The notes under the pieces were generated by a model that worked only from the letters and a program-made list of their open reading frames with translations, did not search any database and was not told the DNA's origin. From assembly GCA_910584185.1 (NCBI GenBank), contig CAJTYC010000078.1:1-11310 (forward strand): 11,310 nt of DNA. Direction: 5' to 3'. Position 1 is the stretch's first letter, and each line of letters opens with the position of its first letter. Shown in pieces: positions 1 to 7,807 of the stretch. A program made the position numbers and the translations under genes. This DNA is from an uncultured Muribaculaceae bacterium. Lineage in GTDB: Bacteria; Bacteroidota; Bacteroidia; Bacteroidales; Muribaculaceae.

Positions 1-85
1 CCAGAACGCTCAACAAAGCGAGTTAATTTTGGAACACGAAACTGAACACCCTAATAAATAAATATATTTTGCTCGGGCCAGAGTT

Positions 86-112
86 TTTTATGACAATGAA
101 ATTGTCATAAAA
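86..112. repeat. Inverted repeat overlapping the lrgB stop codon
   Basis: A 12-base-pair perfect stem (86-97 with 101-112, loop GAA) covers the stop codon of the leftmost gene (105-107). Neither strand has a clear T-run directly after the stem, so it is not a textbook terminator. It may act as a weak transcript end or as a 3' stabilising hairpin. Positions 1-85 hold no gene that I can see. Confidence 0.4.
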
Positions 113-803
113 TCATATTGACGATTGGGCCGGCGAGAAAAGCAGTCATTATGCCGTTAAGGATCAGGCCCAATGTGGCGTAAGCTCCATAACGGTCGCC
201 ATATTGGCTTATTCGGTTTGTGCCCATCACGTGCGCCGCCGTGCCCATGCTAAGGCTCTTTGACACCGGGCTTTTTATTCTCCCCCACTCCATTGTCTTC
301 ACACCCGCCATGGCGCCCAACATGCCGACAATCACAACTATTGCGGAGGTCAATGCCGGTATGCCCCCTATCTGGTTGGCTATCTCGATGGCGATAGGTG
401 TGGAGACCGACTTCGGGGCGAGCGAGCGGATCACATCAGGGCTTGCACCGAGCCAATAGGCTATGAGCACCACCGAAACTATGCCGATGACGCACCCGGC
501 CAACTCAGTGAGGAAGAGAGTCAGAAACTGGCTCCGGATATGCTTCAATTCATTATAGAGCGGCAGGGCGAGGGCCACGATGGCCGGCTTCAGCCAGAAC
601 TCAATCATGCGGCCACCCTCATAATACTGTTCGAAAGATATGCCGGTGAACTTCAGGAAGCAAATCAGGAAAGCTATGGTCAGCACGAGCGGATTGAGCA
701 GGGCAGACTTGGTGCGGCGCTGCAAAGCTGTGGCGAGGCCAAACACTATGAATGTCAGGGTGATAGTGGAGAGAGGATTTTTGGCTATTTCGAAGAACGA
801 CAT
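105..803 (-). CDS. lrgB: LrgB/CidB family integral membrane protein
   Basis: A polytopic inner-membrane protein of 232 residues, the usual length for LrgB/CidB, with about six to seven hydrophobic segments. The family signature is visible in the middle (about residues 132-165: KSVSTPIAIEIANQIGG, then a Gly/Ala-rich helix ending LGAMAG). A second signature lies near residues 187-200 (AAHVMGTNRI), followed by GAYATLGLILNGIMTAFLAG. LrgB works with LrgA. The pair was first described as a holin/antiholin-like system affecting murein hydrolases. Related pairs were later shown to move small organic acids: pyruvate for PftAB in Bacillus, glycolate for the plastid PLGG1 fusion. Which role applies here cannot be read from the sequence. 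The start is 4 bases after the lrgA stop, so the two genes are surely co-transcribed and probably translationally coupled. Confidence 0.92.
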   Translation of the reverse strand: MSFFEIAKNPLSTITLTFIVFGLATALQRRTKSALLNPLVLTIAFLICFLKFTGISFEQYYEGGRMIEFWLKPAIVALALPLYNELKHIRSQFLTLFLTELAGCVIGIVSVVLIAYWLGASPDVIRSLAPKSVSTPIAIEIANQIGGIPALTSAIVVIVGMLGAMAGVKTMEWGRIKSPVSKSLSMGTAAHVMGTNRISQYGDRYGAYATLGLILNGIMTAFLAGPIVNMIL

Positions 804-807
804 GATG

Positions 808-1161
808 CTACTTGTGACGATTTTTGAAACGTGAATGGAGATACTGATGCAGGTGGCCTGTGACGAGGAGCACGATGATTATGCTGACCACGGTAGCCAC
901 TGTGATAGGCACGAGCTCACGGCCTATGAGGTCGAAATAGAGCATGAGGGCCACTCCCGGTGGGATGAAGAAGAAAGCCATGTTGTCGATAAGGAAACGG
1001 CAGATAGGCTTGATGGAATCAGCGCGGACTACACCGCGTTTCAACAAGAACGTAAGAATCAGCATGCCCCATATGCTGCCGGGAATCGTCATGCCGGGCA
1101 CGAGGGCAAGGAGTTCGCCTAATAACAGACAACCGAAAATAATACCGAATTGTTTTGCCAT
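808..1161 (-). CDS. lrgA: LrgA/CidA family holin-like membrane protein
   Basis: A small inner-membrane protein with four predicted hydrophobic segments; about 117 residues from the start chosen here. Family hallmarks are QFGIIFGCLLLGE at the N-terminus, IPGSIWGMLILTFLL around residues 25-40, and the strongly conserved DNMAFFFIPPGVALM near residues 60-75. It is the partner of the LrgB protein encoded 4 bases downstream. An in-frame ATG at 1230 would add 23 residues. I reject that start because a perfect Bacteroidetes -7 element lies inside the extension (1185-1192) and because the extra residues do not resemble the family. The assignment to LrgA/CidA is secure; the cargo or effect (cell-lysis control or pyruvate/glycolate-type transport) is not known. 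Confidence 0.92.
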   Translation of the reverse strand: MAKQFGIIFGCLLLGELLALVPGMTIPGSIWGMLILTFLLKRGVVRADSIKPICRFLIDNMAFFFIPPGVALMLYFDLIGRELVPITVATVVSIIIVLLVTGHLHQYLHSRFKNRHK

Positions 1162-1184
1162 ACTAACGAAAAACTTTTCGGCTG

Positions 1185-1192
1185 CAAAGTTA
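1185..1192 (-). promoter_or_regulatory. Promoter -7 element for lrgAB
   Basis: Read on the minus strand, TAACTTTG matches the Bacteroidetes -7 consensus TAnnTTTG exactly, about 24 bases before the lrgA ATG at 1161. A CTTGT about 17 bases further upstream is only a weak -33 match. Two small hairpins lie further upstream (GTCGC/GCGAC at 1214-1226 and CCGGC/GCCGG at 1233-1245). They could end the transcript of the preceding gene or act in regulation. Confidence 0.55.
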
Positions 1193-1266
1193 ATAAATAA
1201 TTTGGGAGACAAGGTCGCTTTGCGACACATATCCGGCTATGCCGGTGCAGATTTTTTTGGGGAGGG

Positions 1267-1620
1267 TTAATACATCATATGTTTTTTGTCGTTTTTCTTC
1301 CAGCCGGCTTTGTATTCGCGGTCGGTGAAGTATATCACGAGGTCGGCCTGATATTCGTGGTCCACGAAATATATCTTCTTGTCGGCATCATAATGATGGT
1401 TGGTGAAATACCATATGCCCTTGTTTTCGTTGGCTTTTGCATTATAAGAATGCTTTGTCTTATACACCACCAGGTCCGCCTTATATTCGCGATCGGTTAC
1501 GAATACATTTACGTCGGCCTGATACTTATAGTTGGTGGAATAGACCTTCTGGGCAGAGGCGTTAATAGAAGTGCCGAGGGCTGTGGCGGCTAAAGCTGCT
1601 GAAAGTATAAAATTTCTCAT
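1267..1620 (-). CDS. Secreted repeat protein, DUF6150 / 7(1) septoil knot type
   Basis: A small protein of 117 residues. Residues 1-23 form a signal peptide (MRNFILSAALAATALGTSINA, cleavage near ASA-Q), so the mature chain of about 93 residues is periplasmic or exported. The mature part is about six tandem units of roughly 13 residues with the pattern V/I-Y/F-x-T/V-D/K/N-x-x-Y-x-A-D, for example VFVTDREYKADLV, IYFVDHEYQADLV and IYFTDREYKAGWK. One unit is interrupted by KANENKGI before WYFT. Length, aromatic strand pattern and repeats fit the DUF6150 family, whose members are predicted to form a very complex seven-crossing knot. That family assignment comes from memory of its pattern, not from a search. 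The biological function is unknown. The gene has its own promoter and is followed 105 bases later by lrgA on the same strand. Confidence 0.8.
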   Translation of the reverse strand: MRNFILSAALAATALGTSINASAQKVYSTNYKYQADVNVFVTDREYKADLVVYKTKHSYNAKANENKGIWYFTNHHYDADKKIYFVDHEYQADLVIYFTDREYKAGWKKNDKKHMMY

Positions 1621-1648
1621 AATGTGGAGTGTCTTAAGATTACGAGCG

Positions 1649-1680
1649 TAAAGATAATATATTGAGTTGTTAAAACCAAA
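1649..1680 (-). promoter_or_regulatory. Bacteroidetes-type promoter for the septoil-knot gene
   Basis: On the minus strand a -33 TTTG (1677-1680) is followed after about 20 bases by TATCTTTA (1649-1656), which matches TAnnTTTG at seven of eight positions. The spacing is right for the Bacteroidetes sigma factor. The transcript would start near 1642, giving a leader of about 20 bases. Confidence 0.6.
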
Positions 1681-1729
1681 TTATTGATGAACCTGTATGC
1701 TTACTTCTTTGAAATATCATTGTTGTCGT

Positions 1730-1754
1730 CACCGGAGGCTCCTCACCCCCGGTG
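1730..1754 (-). terminator. Possible weak hairpin terminator after the beta-barrel receptor gene
   Basis: CACCGG (1730-1735) pairs with CCGGTG (1749-1754) around a 13-base loop, about 60 bases downstream of the receptor stop on the minus strand. There is no T-run after it, so it is only a candidate transcript end. Confidence 0.25.
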
Positions 1755-1813
1755 GCTTCGCATCGATTTTCTTATTGAATAGGCATTATTCATTTTTCAT
1801 TGTTAGTTTCTCG

Positions 1814-3955
1814 TTACTTTAGGATTGCGCTTCCTACTCCTCCACCGGCTCCTGACTCATTGTTGTTGGATACTTTCTTGCCGTAGTTGAATGTGTAGGA
1901 GAGCGTCAGGGCGAGCGAGCGGGATATCGAGCCGTCCCACGCCACTGCATGTTCGGAATAGCGGTCAGAATTGAACTTCGAGGTGACGAAGCCGTCTTTG
2001 TTGAACCAGTTGCGGAACTGAAGGCTCGCCTTGAAATTGCCTACGCCATAGTTTACATATAAGCCGTAGGTGCTCTTGAAGCTGTAAAGCGAGCCTGCAG
2101 TCCAGGCATTTAGCTGCTTGCGCGGAGAGTTGTAATAGAGCATCACGGACCAGTTCTTGTTGGAATATTGCACGCTCGCATTCGCAAATAGCAGATTGGT
2201 TGACTGCGCGTCCCTGCCCGTAAGCACCATACGTTGTGCTTGCCCCATAGCCCTCAGGCTCAAGGCATTATTGAAGAGTTTCAACTGTGCCGAAATATAG
2301 CCCGAATAAGAGTGTGCGTCGCCGCTGTTGACCACCTGACGCACAAGGCCGTCATAGCCGGGCAATTCATAATACATGTAAGCCTGCTTGTCGGGATTGC
2401 CCTCATATTCGAATACGGCGGAGAGCGAGAAATTGTTGGTGGGTATAAAGGTATATGACGCGCTGGCCGAGGCGAAGAGCGTGTTCTTCAGATCAGGATT
2501 GCCCTGGAGCCACATCAATTCATTCTGGCGCACCAAAGCTTCATTGGCCGTCGAAGCCTCCGGATGCGAATTTCCCCACCAGCCCTCCATGCTTACCGAA
2601 TGCTTGTCGTTGATATTATACTCCAACTGCAAGCCGAGTCGCGGGTTCCACTGCTCAAGAGTGGTGTTTCCATTCACACGTCCCACCACATACGAAGCGC
2701 CGACACGGGTGTAGAGGCTCAGCTTCTTCCAGCTCTGGGTATAAATGAGGAAGAGCATGTTTTCAGACGATAGCAGTTTCTGGCGGCTATTGTCCGAACC
2801 GAAATAACGGGTATCATAGATTGTATTGTAAGTCATCAGGTCAACGCGCAACGCATTGTTGTGGCCGAACTTCTTGGCATATTGCAAAGATGCAGTGGGC
2901 GAATATACTTTCTCTCGGTTGTCGTTGATGATCGGAGCAAAATCGGCAAGAGCATAAAGAGAGCTGCGCTTTGTGGCACCATAGGTGAAATTCCACGAGG
3001 CGGAAAGCAAATTGCCCTTGGGGAGGTCGAAAAAATAATATCCACGCACAGCGGGATAAAGCGACATCAGCTTTTCGCGATTGAGCGAAGTTGCGTCGTC
3101 AGCAATATTGTCGGAAAGCGACACGGTGGAATTATAATGCGAACTCGGGGTGTGAGAGCGGCCGAAGGATACGGCATGCTGGATAAACATATCATCACGC
3201 CTGTAACTGGCCAACAACGAATAATATTGCTGATTGGAGCGTGAGGAATAATCATCGACGTTAGACTTTCTTACAATCTCATCATAATGGTTGCCATCGA
3301 AATAAACATTGCGGAAAGTTGAGGACTGTTCAGAAGGATTTCTGCCCATATGCGACCATGCGGCATAGGCGAAAGCATCGAAAGTCCACTTGCCGTAAAC
3401 GAACCTCGAGAAAACGCTTGGGCTTACATTATCGACAGCGAGCAGCTTACCTTCCGCTGTCAGTTTGGTGTAACCGCCCCACTCATAATGTTGCATTATG
3501 AAATTCACTACATGGGCGGCATCCTTGAAACGCGGGTCATCGGGATAATTTAGCACCTCCACCCTGATTACATCTTCGGGACGTAGAGACTTCACATCCT
3601 GGTCGGTGGCCGGCACATAATCGATAAAGATGGAGACGCCCTTGCCAGACACGGTGGTCACGGCATTAGACACAGGGTCAATGTTGATAGTAGGAATCTG
3701 CATATTGTTGAGCAGATGCGTTGCATCGATCGAGGTCTTCTTGGTTTTCTTGGCCGGGATATACTCGACACCATTCTTGATGACACGCTGCGTGCGCCCT
3801 TGCACCACAAACTCGTCGAGAGTGTATGAGGCTATCGAATCGGCTGCGACAGAGTCGCCGGCCACCTGACCGTTCGCTATTGAGTCGTTGGCAAGTTGAG
3901 CAAATGCATGCGGACAAATAGACAACAGAGCCAATAATGAGAATTGTTTCAGCAT
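1814..3955 (-). CDS. TonB-dependent outer-membrane beta-barrel receptor, OMP_b-brl_3 style
   Basis: A 713-residue outer-membrane protein. Residues 1-19 are a signal peptide ([19 protein letters not shown]). A Ser/Ala/Asp-rich stretch follows (about 20-44), then a TonB-box-like [11 protein letters not shown] (about 44-54). A plug-like domain spans about 60-155; it includes [18 protein letters not shown] and the [17 protein letters not shown] motif typical of this family. The remainder is a barrel of alternating aromatic strands ending in a Gly-rich tail ([12 protein letters not shown]). Members of this group often carry an N-terminal carboxypeptidase-like regulatory domain, which is absent here. 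It is not a SusC protein, as no SusD gene is adjacent. The cargo is unknown. It is divergent from the B12 operon, and the cobalamin riboswitch points away from it, so B12 control is not implied. I see no clear promoter match upstream. Confidence 0.82.
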   Translation of the reverse strand: MLKQFSLLALLSICPHAFAQLANDSIANGQVAGDSVAADSIASYTLDEFVVQGRTQRVIKNGVEYIPAKKTKKTSIDATHLLNNMQIPTINIDPVSNAVTTVSGKGVSIFIDYVPATDQDVKSLRPEDVIRVEVLNYPDDPRFKDAAHVVNFIMQHYEWGGYTKLTAEGKLLAVDNVSPSVFSRFVYGKWTFDAFAYAAWSHMGRNPSEQSSTFRNVYFDGNHYDEIVRKSNVDDYSSRSNQQYYSLLASYRRDDMFIQHAVSFGRSHTPSSHYNSTVSLSDNIADDATSLNREKLMSLYPAVRGYYFFDLPKGNLLSASWNFTYGATKRSSLYALADFAPIINDNREKVYSPTASLQYAKKFGHNNALRVDLMTYNTIYDTRYFGSDNSRQKLLSSENMLFLIYTQSWKKLSLYTRVGASYVVGRVNGNTTLEQWNPRLGLQLEYNINDKHSVSMEGWWGNSHPEASTANEALVRQNELMWLQGNPDLKNTLFASASASYTFIPTNNFSLSAVFEYEGNPDKQAYMYYELPGYDGLVRQVVNSGDAHSYSGYISAQLKLFNNALSLRAMGQAQRMVLTGRDAQSTNLLFANASVQYSNKNWSVMLYYNSPRKQLNAWTAGSLYSFKSTYGLYVNYGVGNFKASLQFRNWFNKDGFVTSKFNSDRYSEHAVAWDGSISRSLALTLSYTFNYGKKVSNNNESGAGGGVGSAILK

Positions 3956-4088
3956 AATGTAACCTTTTATAAGAATTCAATATAGTTTGTATAGAGGAGT
4001 CATTACATAAACTGTAATATATATATAACAACGCGATTCGGTTTTTGTGACAACAGAGAGCAAAAAAGTTAAGTAACGATTAAAAAAT

Positions 4089-4119
4089 TTTGCAAATCAT
4101 GGTAAATTTTGTAATTTAG
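4089..4119 (+). promoter_or_regulatory. Promoter of the cobalamin operon
   Basis: A -33 TTTG (4089-4092), a 19-base spacer and TAATTTAG (4112-4119; seven of eight matches to TAnnTTTG) fit the Bacteroidetes promoter. Transcription would start near 4125, just before the first riboswitch stem, which supports the assignment independently. Confidence 0.6.
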
Positions 4120-4124
4120 CGGTT

Positions 4125-4316
4125 GCAATGGTGCCGGCTGCATCTGAGAAATGATGGTGCCGGCTGCAAGAGGGAATCCGGTGTGAATCCGGAACAGTAC
4201 CCGCTGCTGTAATTTCCACACGGCTAAAAGCCGTTAAGGTCATCGCAATAAGTCATTGGAGCCAAGCTCTGAGAAGGCGCGGTGAGCAAAGGAAAAAGTC
4301 AGAAGACCTGCCATGC
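4125..4316 (+). ncRNA. Cobalamin riboswitch
   Basis: The parts of an adenosyl/hydroxocobalamin aptamer are in order. A first hairpin uses GCCGGC at 4133-4138 and 4159-4164, extended by CATC/GATG. The conserved core GGGAATCCGGTGTGAATCC lies at 4172-4190, and ACAGTACCCGCTGCTGTAA at 4194-4212. A side hairpin ACGGCT/AGCCGT lies at 4220-4234. The B12 box AGTCAGAAGACCTGCC is at 4297-4312. In known examples, cobalamin binding lowers expression of the downstream uptake genes. Here the next gene encodes a BtuB-like receptor, as expected. No T-rich terminator lies between the aptamer and the gene, so control is probably at translation. The exact ends are approximate. Confidence 0.95.
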
Positions 4317-4460
4317 AAAGACACGAAAACCTGCGGGAAAATGGGTTTGTCGGTAGCTGCCACCACATATGGCGGCTATGCATATGGCTCATCACGACTT
4401 CATTGAGAAGTTCTCATTCCCGCTTAATCACCAATTGGTGTCGCAAGATGCCACGGGAAA
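4317..4460 (+). promoter_or_regulatory. Riboswitch expression platform / btuB leader
   Basis: This leader connects the aptamer to the receptor gene. CGGGAAAATGG occurs twice, at 4334-4344 and at 4454-4464; the second copy contains the ATG at 4461. Between them TTCCCGC (4417-4423) can pair with either copy: seven pairs with the first, six with the second. Two compact palindromes lie between (TGAGAAGTTCTCA at 4404-4416 and CACCAATTGGTG at 4429-4440). The arrangement suggests alternative structures that hide or free the start region. This is inferred from complementarity only. Confidence 0.5.
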
Positions 4461-6398
4461 ATGGAGACTCGAATGAGGTCATTTTTATTTATAACAGCGG
4501 TTGTGGCAGGGAGTATGACACTCCAGGCCAAACAACACGCAGACAGCACACAATCGCTTAGCGAACTTGTGGTGACGGCAAGCCGCAGGCCGCTCGCCAC
4601 TGCGCAGACACTCGAAGGGCCGCAGCTGCAGGCCTTATCATCCACCTCTATAGCGGACGCACTGAAATATTTCGCCGGTGTGCAAATAAAGGACTACGGC
4701 GGACTCGGCGGACTGAAGACTATAAACGTCCGGTCGTTGGGAGCACAGCACGTGGGGGTATATATCGACGGCATAAGGATAACCAACGCACAGAACGGCA
4801 CCGTAGACCTCGGCAAATTCTCACTCTCCACCTTGGAGTCAGTGTCACTATACAACGCCAACAAACTCGACCGCTGCCAGTCGCCATCGGAGTTCGCCTC
4901 AGGTGCCACAGTATACCTGCGCACACGCCGCCCCGACACTGACTCGCTCTCAGTGTTGGGATCAATCGGTTCGTTTCACACCTATAAAGGGAAATTAAAT
5001 GCACAATTTAATCATCGAGGCTGGTCCGGCTTTATAGATGGAGAATATCTCAACTCCAAGGGTGATTATAAATTCAGATACAAATCGCAATATGAAGACA
5101 CGATAGGGAGGCGCAAGAACTCCGACATCGAATATTACCGCATAGAGGGAGCTGCATTTCATAAAGGTTTCTCCACACACTTATACTGCTACGTGTCGGA
5201 GCGCGGAGTGCCGGGAGGCATAGTGCGCCGGCTCTCTGACAAATATATAAACGTAGGCCGCGAATGGGACGTGGACTGGTTCGGACAAGCCTCCTGGACG
5301 CACAGGTTCGCCCACGGCCACCAAGTGCTCTTCAACGCCAAATACACACAAGAATATCTTAGATACTGCACCGACTATCCTGAAAACCAAAACACAGCAC
5401 GCGTCAACAACCACTACCACCAGAAAGATATATACGCCTCCGCCTCGTACTCCTACACGCCGTTTGACTGGCTATCGGTCAACGCCGGCTACGACCTGCG
5501 CCAATCATGGCTCAAGGCCGACCTTCGCAACTTCCGCACAGTGCGCCGTCTGGACCAGAAAGCCGTGTTAGCGATACAGGCGGAGCAATGGGGAGTGCGG
5601 CTCGCAGCCTCAATGCTCTATCAGCACTATCGGGACCATACACGCACCCACGCCGGGGCCGCCGACCCGCTCAGCCGGTTCACTCCCTCCGTGACACTGG
5701 GCTACTCCATAAAAGGCTTCTCCGTGCGCGCCTGGTATAAGAAGATATTCCGCGTGCCCACGCTCAACGACCTCTACTACACACAAGTTGGCAACCGCAA
5801 CCTCAAGCCGGAATATACCCGCCAATGGGACCTCGGACTCGAGTATCACTACGACACACCGCTCTGGTCGGCCTCGGCCCAGGTAGACGGCTACATCAAC
5901 CGGATAGACAACCGTATAGTCTGTCTTCCGCTCAAAGGCACATACTCCTGGTCGATGATGAACTACGGCAAGACACACTGCCGCGGACTCAACGCCAACG
6001 TGAGCGGACGCTTCACGCCACACGAATGGACATTCTCGCTCACCGGCTCGCTGACATGGCAGAAAGACCTCAACAAGACCAACCCCGAGAGCCAATCATA
6101 CAACAAGCCAATATGCTACTCGCCCACCCTCTCTTACGGCATAACCGGTATAGTGGGCTGGCGTTGGATATCATTGACCGTGTCTGACCTGCATGTGGGC
6201 GAACGCATGTGGTCATATGCAGACCCCGAGGATGTGCTGAAGCCATACAATAATATAGACCTTAAGCTCACCGGCCGATGGAAGATGCTCATGGCCTCAC
6301 TTGAGATAAACGACCTGCTCGACGAGCAATACGAGCATGTGCCGCGCTACCCTATGCCCGGCCGCAGCTTCACATTCTCCCTGACTGTCTCCATATAA
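4461..6398 (+). CDS. btuB: BtuB-like TonB-dependent cobalamin receptor
   Basis: An outer-membrane receptor of 645 residues that should carry corrinoids across the outer membrane using TonB/ExbBD energy. A signal peptide covers about residues 1-23 (hydrophobic FLFITAVVAGSMTLQA). A TonB box LSELVVTAS lies at 33-41. The plug domain (about 50-155) contains SIADALKYFAGVQIKDYGG and VGVYIDGIRI. The remainder is the barrel, closing with the classic NDLLDEQYEHVPRYPMPGRSF near the end. The last residue is Ile rather than the usual aromatic. The length is normal for the family. B12 specificity is inferred from the riboswitch directly upstream and the BtuG-like gene 91 bases downstream. The start is uncertain: ATG at 4473 gives a cleaner signal peptide and has GGAG six bases before it, whereas ATG 4461 lies in the duplicated leader motif. 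Confidence 0.93.
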   Translation: METRMRSFLFITAVVAGSMTLQAKQHADSTQSLSELVVTASRRPLATAQTLEGPQLQALSSTSIADALKYFAGVQIKDYGGLGGLKTINVRSLGAQHVGVYIDGIRITNAQNGTVDLGKFSLSTLESVSLYNANKLDRCQSPSEFASGATVYLRTRRPDTDSLSVLGSIGSFHTYKGKLNAQFNHRGWSGFIDGEYLNSKGDYKFRYKSQYEDTIGRRKNSDIEYYRIEGAAFHKGFSTHLYCYVSERGVPGGIVRRLSDKYINVGREWDVDWFGQASWTHRFAHGHQVLFNAKYTQEYLRYCTDYPENQNTARVNNHYHQKDIYASASYSYTPFDWLSVNAGYDLRQSWLKADLRNFRTVRRLDQKAVLAIQAEQWGVRLAASMLYQHYRDHTRTHAGAADPLSRFTPSVTLGYSIKGFSVRAWYKKIFRVPTLNDLYYTQVGNRNLKPEYTRQWDLGLEYHYDTPLWSASAQVDGYINRIDNRIVCLPLKGTYSWSMMNYGKTHCRGLNANVSGRFTPHEWTFSLTGSLTWQKDLNKTNPESQSYNKPICYSPTLSYGITGIVGWRWISLTVSDLHVGERMWSYADPEDVLKPYNNIDLKLTGRWKMLMASLEINDLLDEQYEHVPRYPMPGRSFTFSLTVSI

Positions 6399-6430
6399 GC
6401 AAATTTTGTATGGCTTATAGACAAATAAGT

Positions 6431-6454
6431 CTAATAGGGCTAATAGGGCTAATT
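6431..6454 (+). repeat. 9-base tandem repeat in the btuB-propeller gap
   Basis: CTAATAGGG occurs twice head to tail and is followed by a partial third copy (CTAATT). A small hairpin (TAGAC/GTCTA, 6418-6433) overlaps the left edge. The repeat sits in the 91-base gap between two operon genes. No promoter matching the Bacteroidetes consensus is evident here, so the genes are probably co-transcribed. Confidence 0.75.
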
Positions 6455-6489
6455 AAAACTAATAATAATCAATATCAAAATCACAACAT

Positions 6490-7773
6490 ATGAAAAAAGA
6501 GTACAACAGCATGTTGGTTTGTGCTGTCGCTTTGTCAACTTCAATTGGTGTCAATGCGCAGGAGAAACTGATAGTACTAAACGAAGGAAACTGGCAGTCA
6601 GACAACGGCAAAGTGAGCTACTTTGAGAATGGCAAGATTGTCAGTAACCAATGGTTTCGCGATGTGAATGGCTACAAAATCGGAGACACGCCCAACGACA
6701 TCATCCAGGTGCGCCCTGACCTGATAGCCATCACCGTGAACTGGTCGAACATCGTGCAATTTATCAATGCTCAAGGGAAAGCGGTAGCGGCCACCGAAGA
6801 TATTCCCAACAACCGGCGACTCGCCACCGACGGCAACTACGTATATGTCACCTCATACGGTCATGAATGCGGCACCATAAACGGCACCAAAGAATTCGAA
6901 AAAGGTTTCGTGGCCAAGATAGATGCCAATACATTCAAGGTAATCGATGCGACCGAGGTCGGATATGAGCCGGAGGGTATAGCCTACTACCGAGGGAAGC
7001 TCTTTGTAGCGAATAGCGGGGGCTACGCATTCCAGGAAGGTCACGACTACGAGACTACATTAAGCGTGCTCGATGCTGAAACATTGAAATTGGAAAGAAC
7101 GGTAGATACCGGCCAAATAAACATGTGCAGCAAGATGTCGCAGAGCGGTCAATACCTCTGCCTCAATTCGCCCGGCGACTACTACGATATACCAGGTGCA
7201 ACAATCATAATAGACAGCGATGCAGTGCTCGCCGGTTTACCCGATGACAATTGTTTTGTGAGCCTGACGTGCTCCTCAACCTACAACTGCACCGCTTTGG
7301 ATGGAAGCTTCTATGCAGTGGGAGCCGGCTATTCATACAACAGCGGTGATTATACCTTCAACTATGTCACCATCGACCCCCAAAAAGCATTTGACACAGA
7401 TGGCGAGGAAGGAATCGAAGAAGAGCTTCCCGGCAGCATAGTAGAAGATATCAAGAAAATGGTAATGCCATACGGAATATATGTGAACCCGTACACCGGC
7501 TATATCTACGCCACCGACGCGGCAGGCTTCGTTGAGGGAGGTACACTCTATCAATGGTCACCCCAGGGAAAACTGCTCGGCAAGCATGGTGTATACATCA
7601 ACCCCGGTCACTTCCTTGCACTAAACCCCAAGGGAGAATCCGGCATTACCGACCCTCATCAAGACACTACAGATGAGAATGCCGATATATATAATCTCCA
7701 AGGCATAAAAGTTTCCAATGTGAATAGTGGAGAAATATATATAAAGAACGGTGTGAAATATATTGCATATTAA
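6490..7773 (+). CDS. BtuG-like beta-propeller corrinoid-binding protein (YncE/DUF5074 type)
   Basis: A 427-residue exported protein. Residues 1-23 form a signal peptide (LVCAVALSTSIGVNA, cleavage before QEK). The mature part has propeller-blade features: LIVLNEGNW at 27-35, GDTPNDII near 66, VGYEPEGIAYYRGKLFVANS around 157-176, and MPYGIYVNPYTGYIYATDA at 326-344. In Bacteroides thetaiotaomicron, BtuG proteins are surface lipoproteins that bind B12 extremely tightly and pass it to BtuB. Gene order (riboswitch, btuB, this gene) supports the same role. Two points differ. There is no acceptable lipobox: Cys11 lies inside the hydrophobic core, preceded by MLV. The chain also ends in an added tail (398-427) with IYNLQGIKV and EIYIKNG. 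It may therefore be secreted or anchored by its C-terminus. It is 34 bases from the next gene, in an apparent operon. Confidence 0.82.
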   Translation: MKKEYNSMLVCAVALSTSIGVNAQEKLIVLNEGNWQSDNGKVSYFENGKIVSNQWFRDVNGYKIGDTPNDIIQVRPDLIAITVNWSNIVQFINAQGKAVAATEDIPNNRRLATDGNYVYVTSYGHECGTINGTKEFEKGFVAKIDANTFKVIDATEVGYEPEGIAYYRGKLFVANSGGYAFQEGHDYETTLSVLDAETLKLERTVDTGQINMCSKMSQSGQYLCLNSPGDYYDIPGATIIIDSDAVLAGLPDDNCFVSLTCSSTYNCTALDGSFYAVGAGYSYNSGDYTFNYVTIDPQKAFDTDGEEGIEEELPGSIVEDIKKMVMPYGIYVNPYTGYIYATDAAGFVEGGTLYQWSPQGKLLGKHGVYINPGHFLALNPKGESGITDPHQDTTDENADIYNLQGIKVSNVNSGEIYIKNGVKYIAY

Positions 7774-7807
7774 TTACAAACAATTTAATCAATCACTATA
7801 AATCATC

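Noticed and set aside
1162..1230. 23-residue N-terminal extension of LrgA from an upstream ATG
   Set aside because: A perfect -7 promoter element lies inside it, and the residues do not match the family.
1267..1620. Regular short repeats considered as a CRISPR array
   Set aside because: The periodicity is in the encoded protein, the units are diverged at DNA level with no unique spacers, and the frame has a signal peptide and promoter.
4128..4168. 15-base direct repeat ATGGTGCCGGCTGCA at the riboswitch 5' end
   Set aside because: GCCGGC is self-complementary, so the two copies form the first hairpin of the aptamer. The repeat is explained by RNA structure, not by mobility or protein binding.
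4313..4561. Plus-strand reading frame beginning directly after the B12 box
   Set aside because: It overlaps the receptor gene start in another frame, has no family resemblance, and lies in the structured leader. It is most likely chance.
5610..6095. 161-codon minus-strand frame inside btuB
   Set aside because: It is antisense to a well-supported receptor barrel, has a composition typical of a shadow frame, and shows no recognisable motif.
6490..6600. Lipoprotein signal in the propeller protein (Cys11)
   Set aside because: The Cys sits in the hydrophobic core with V at -1, and a good signal peptidase I site (VNA before QE) follows. This is not certain, because Bacteroidetes lipoboxes can be loose.
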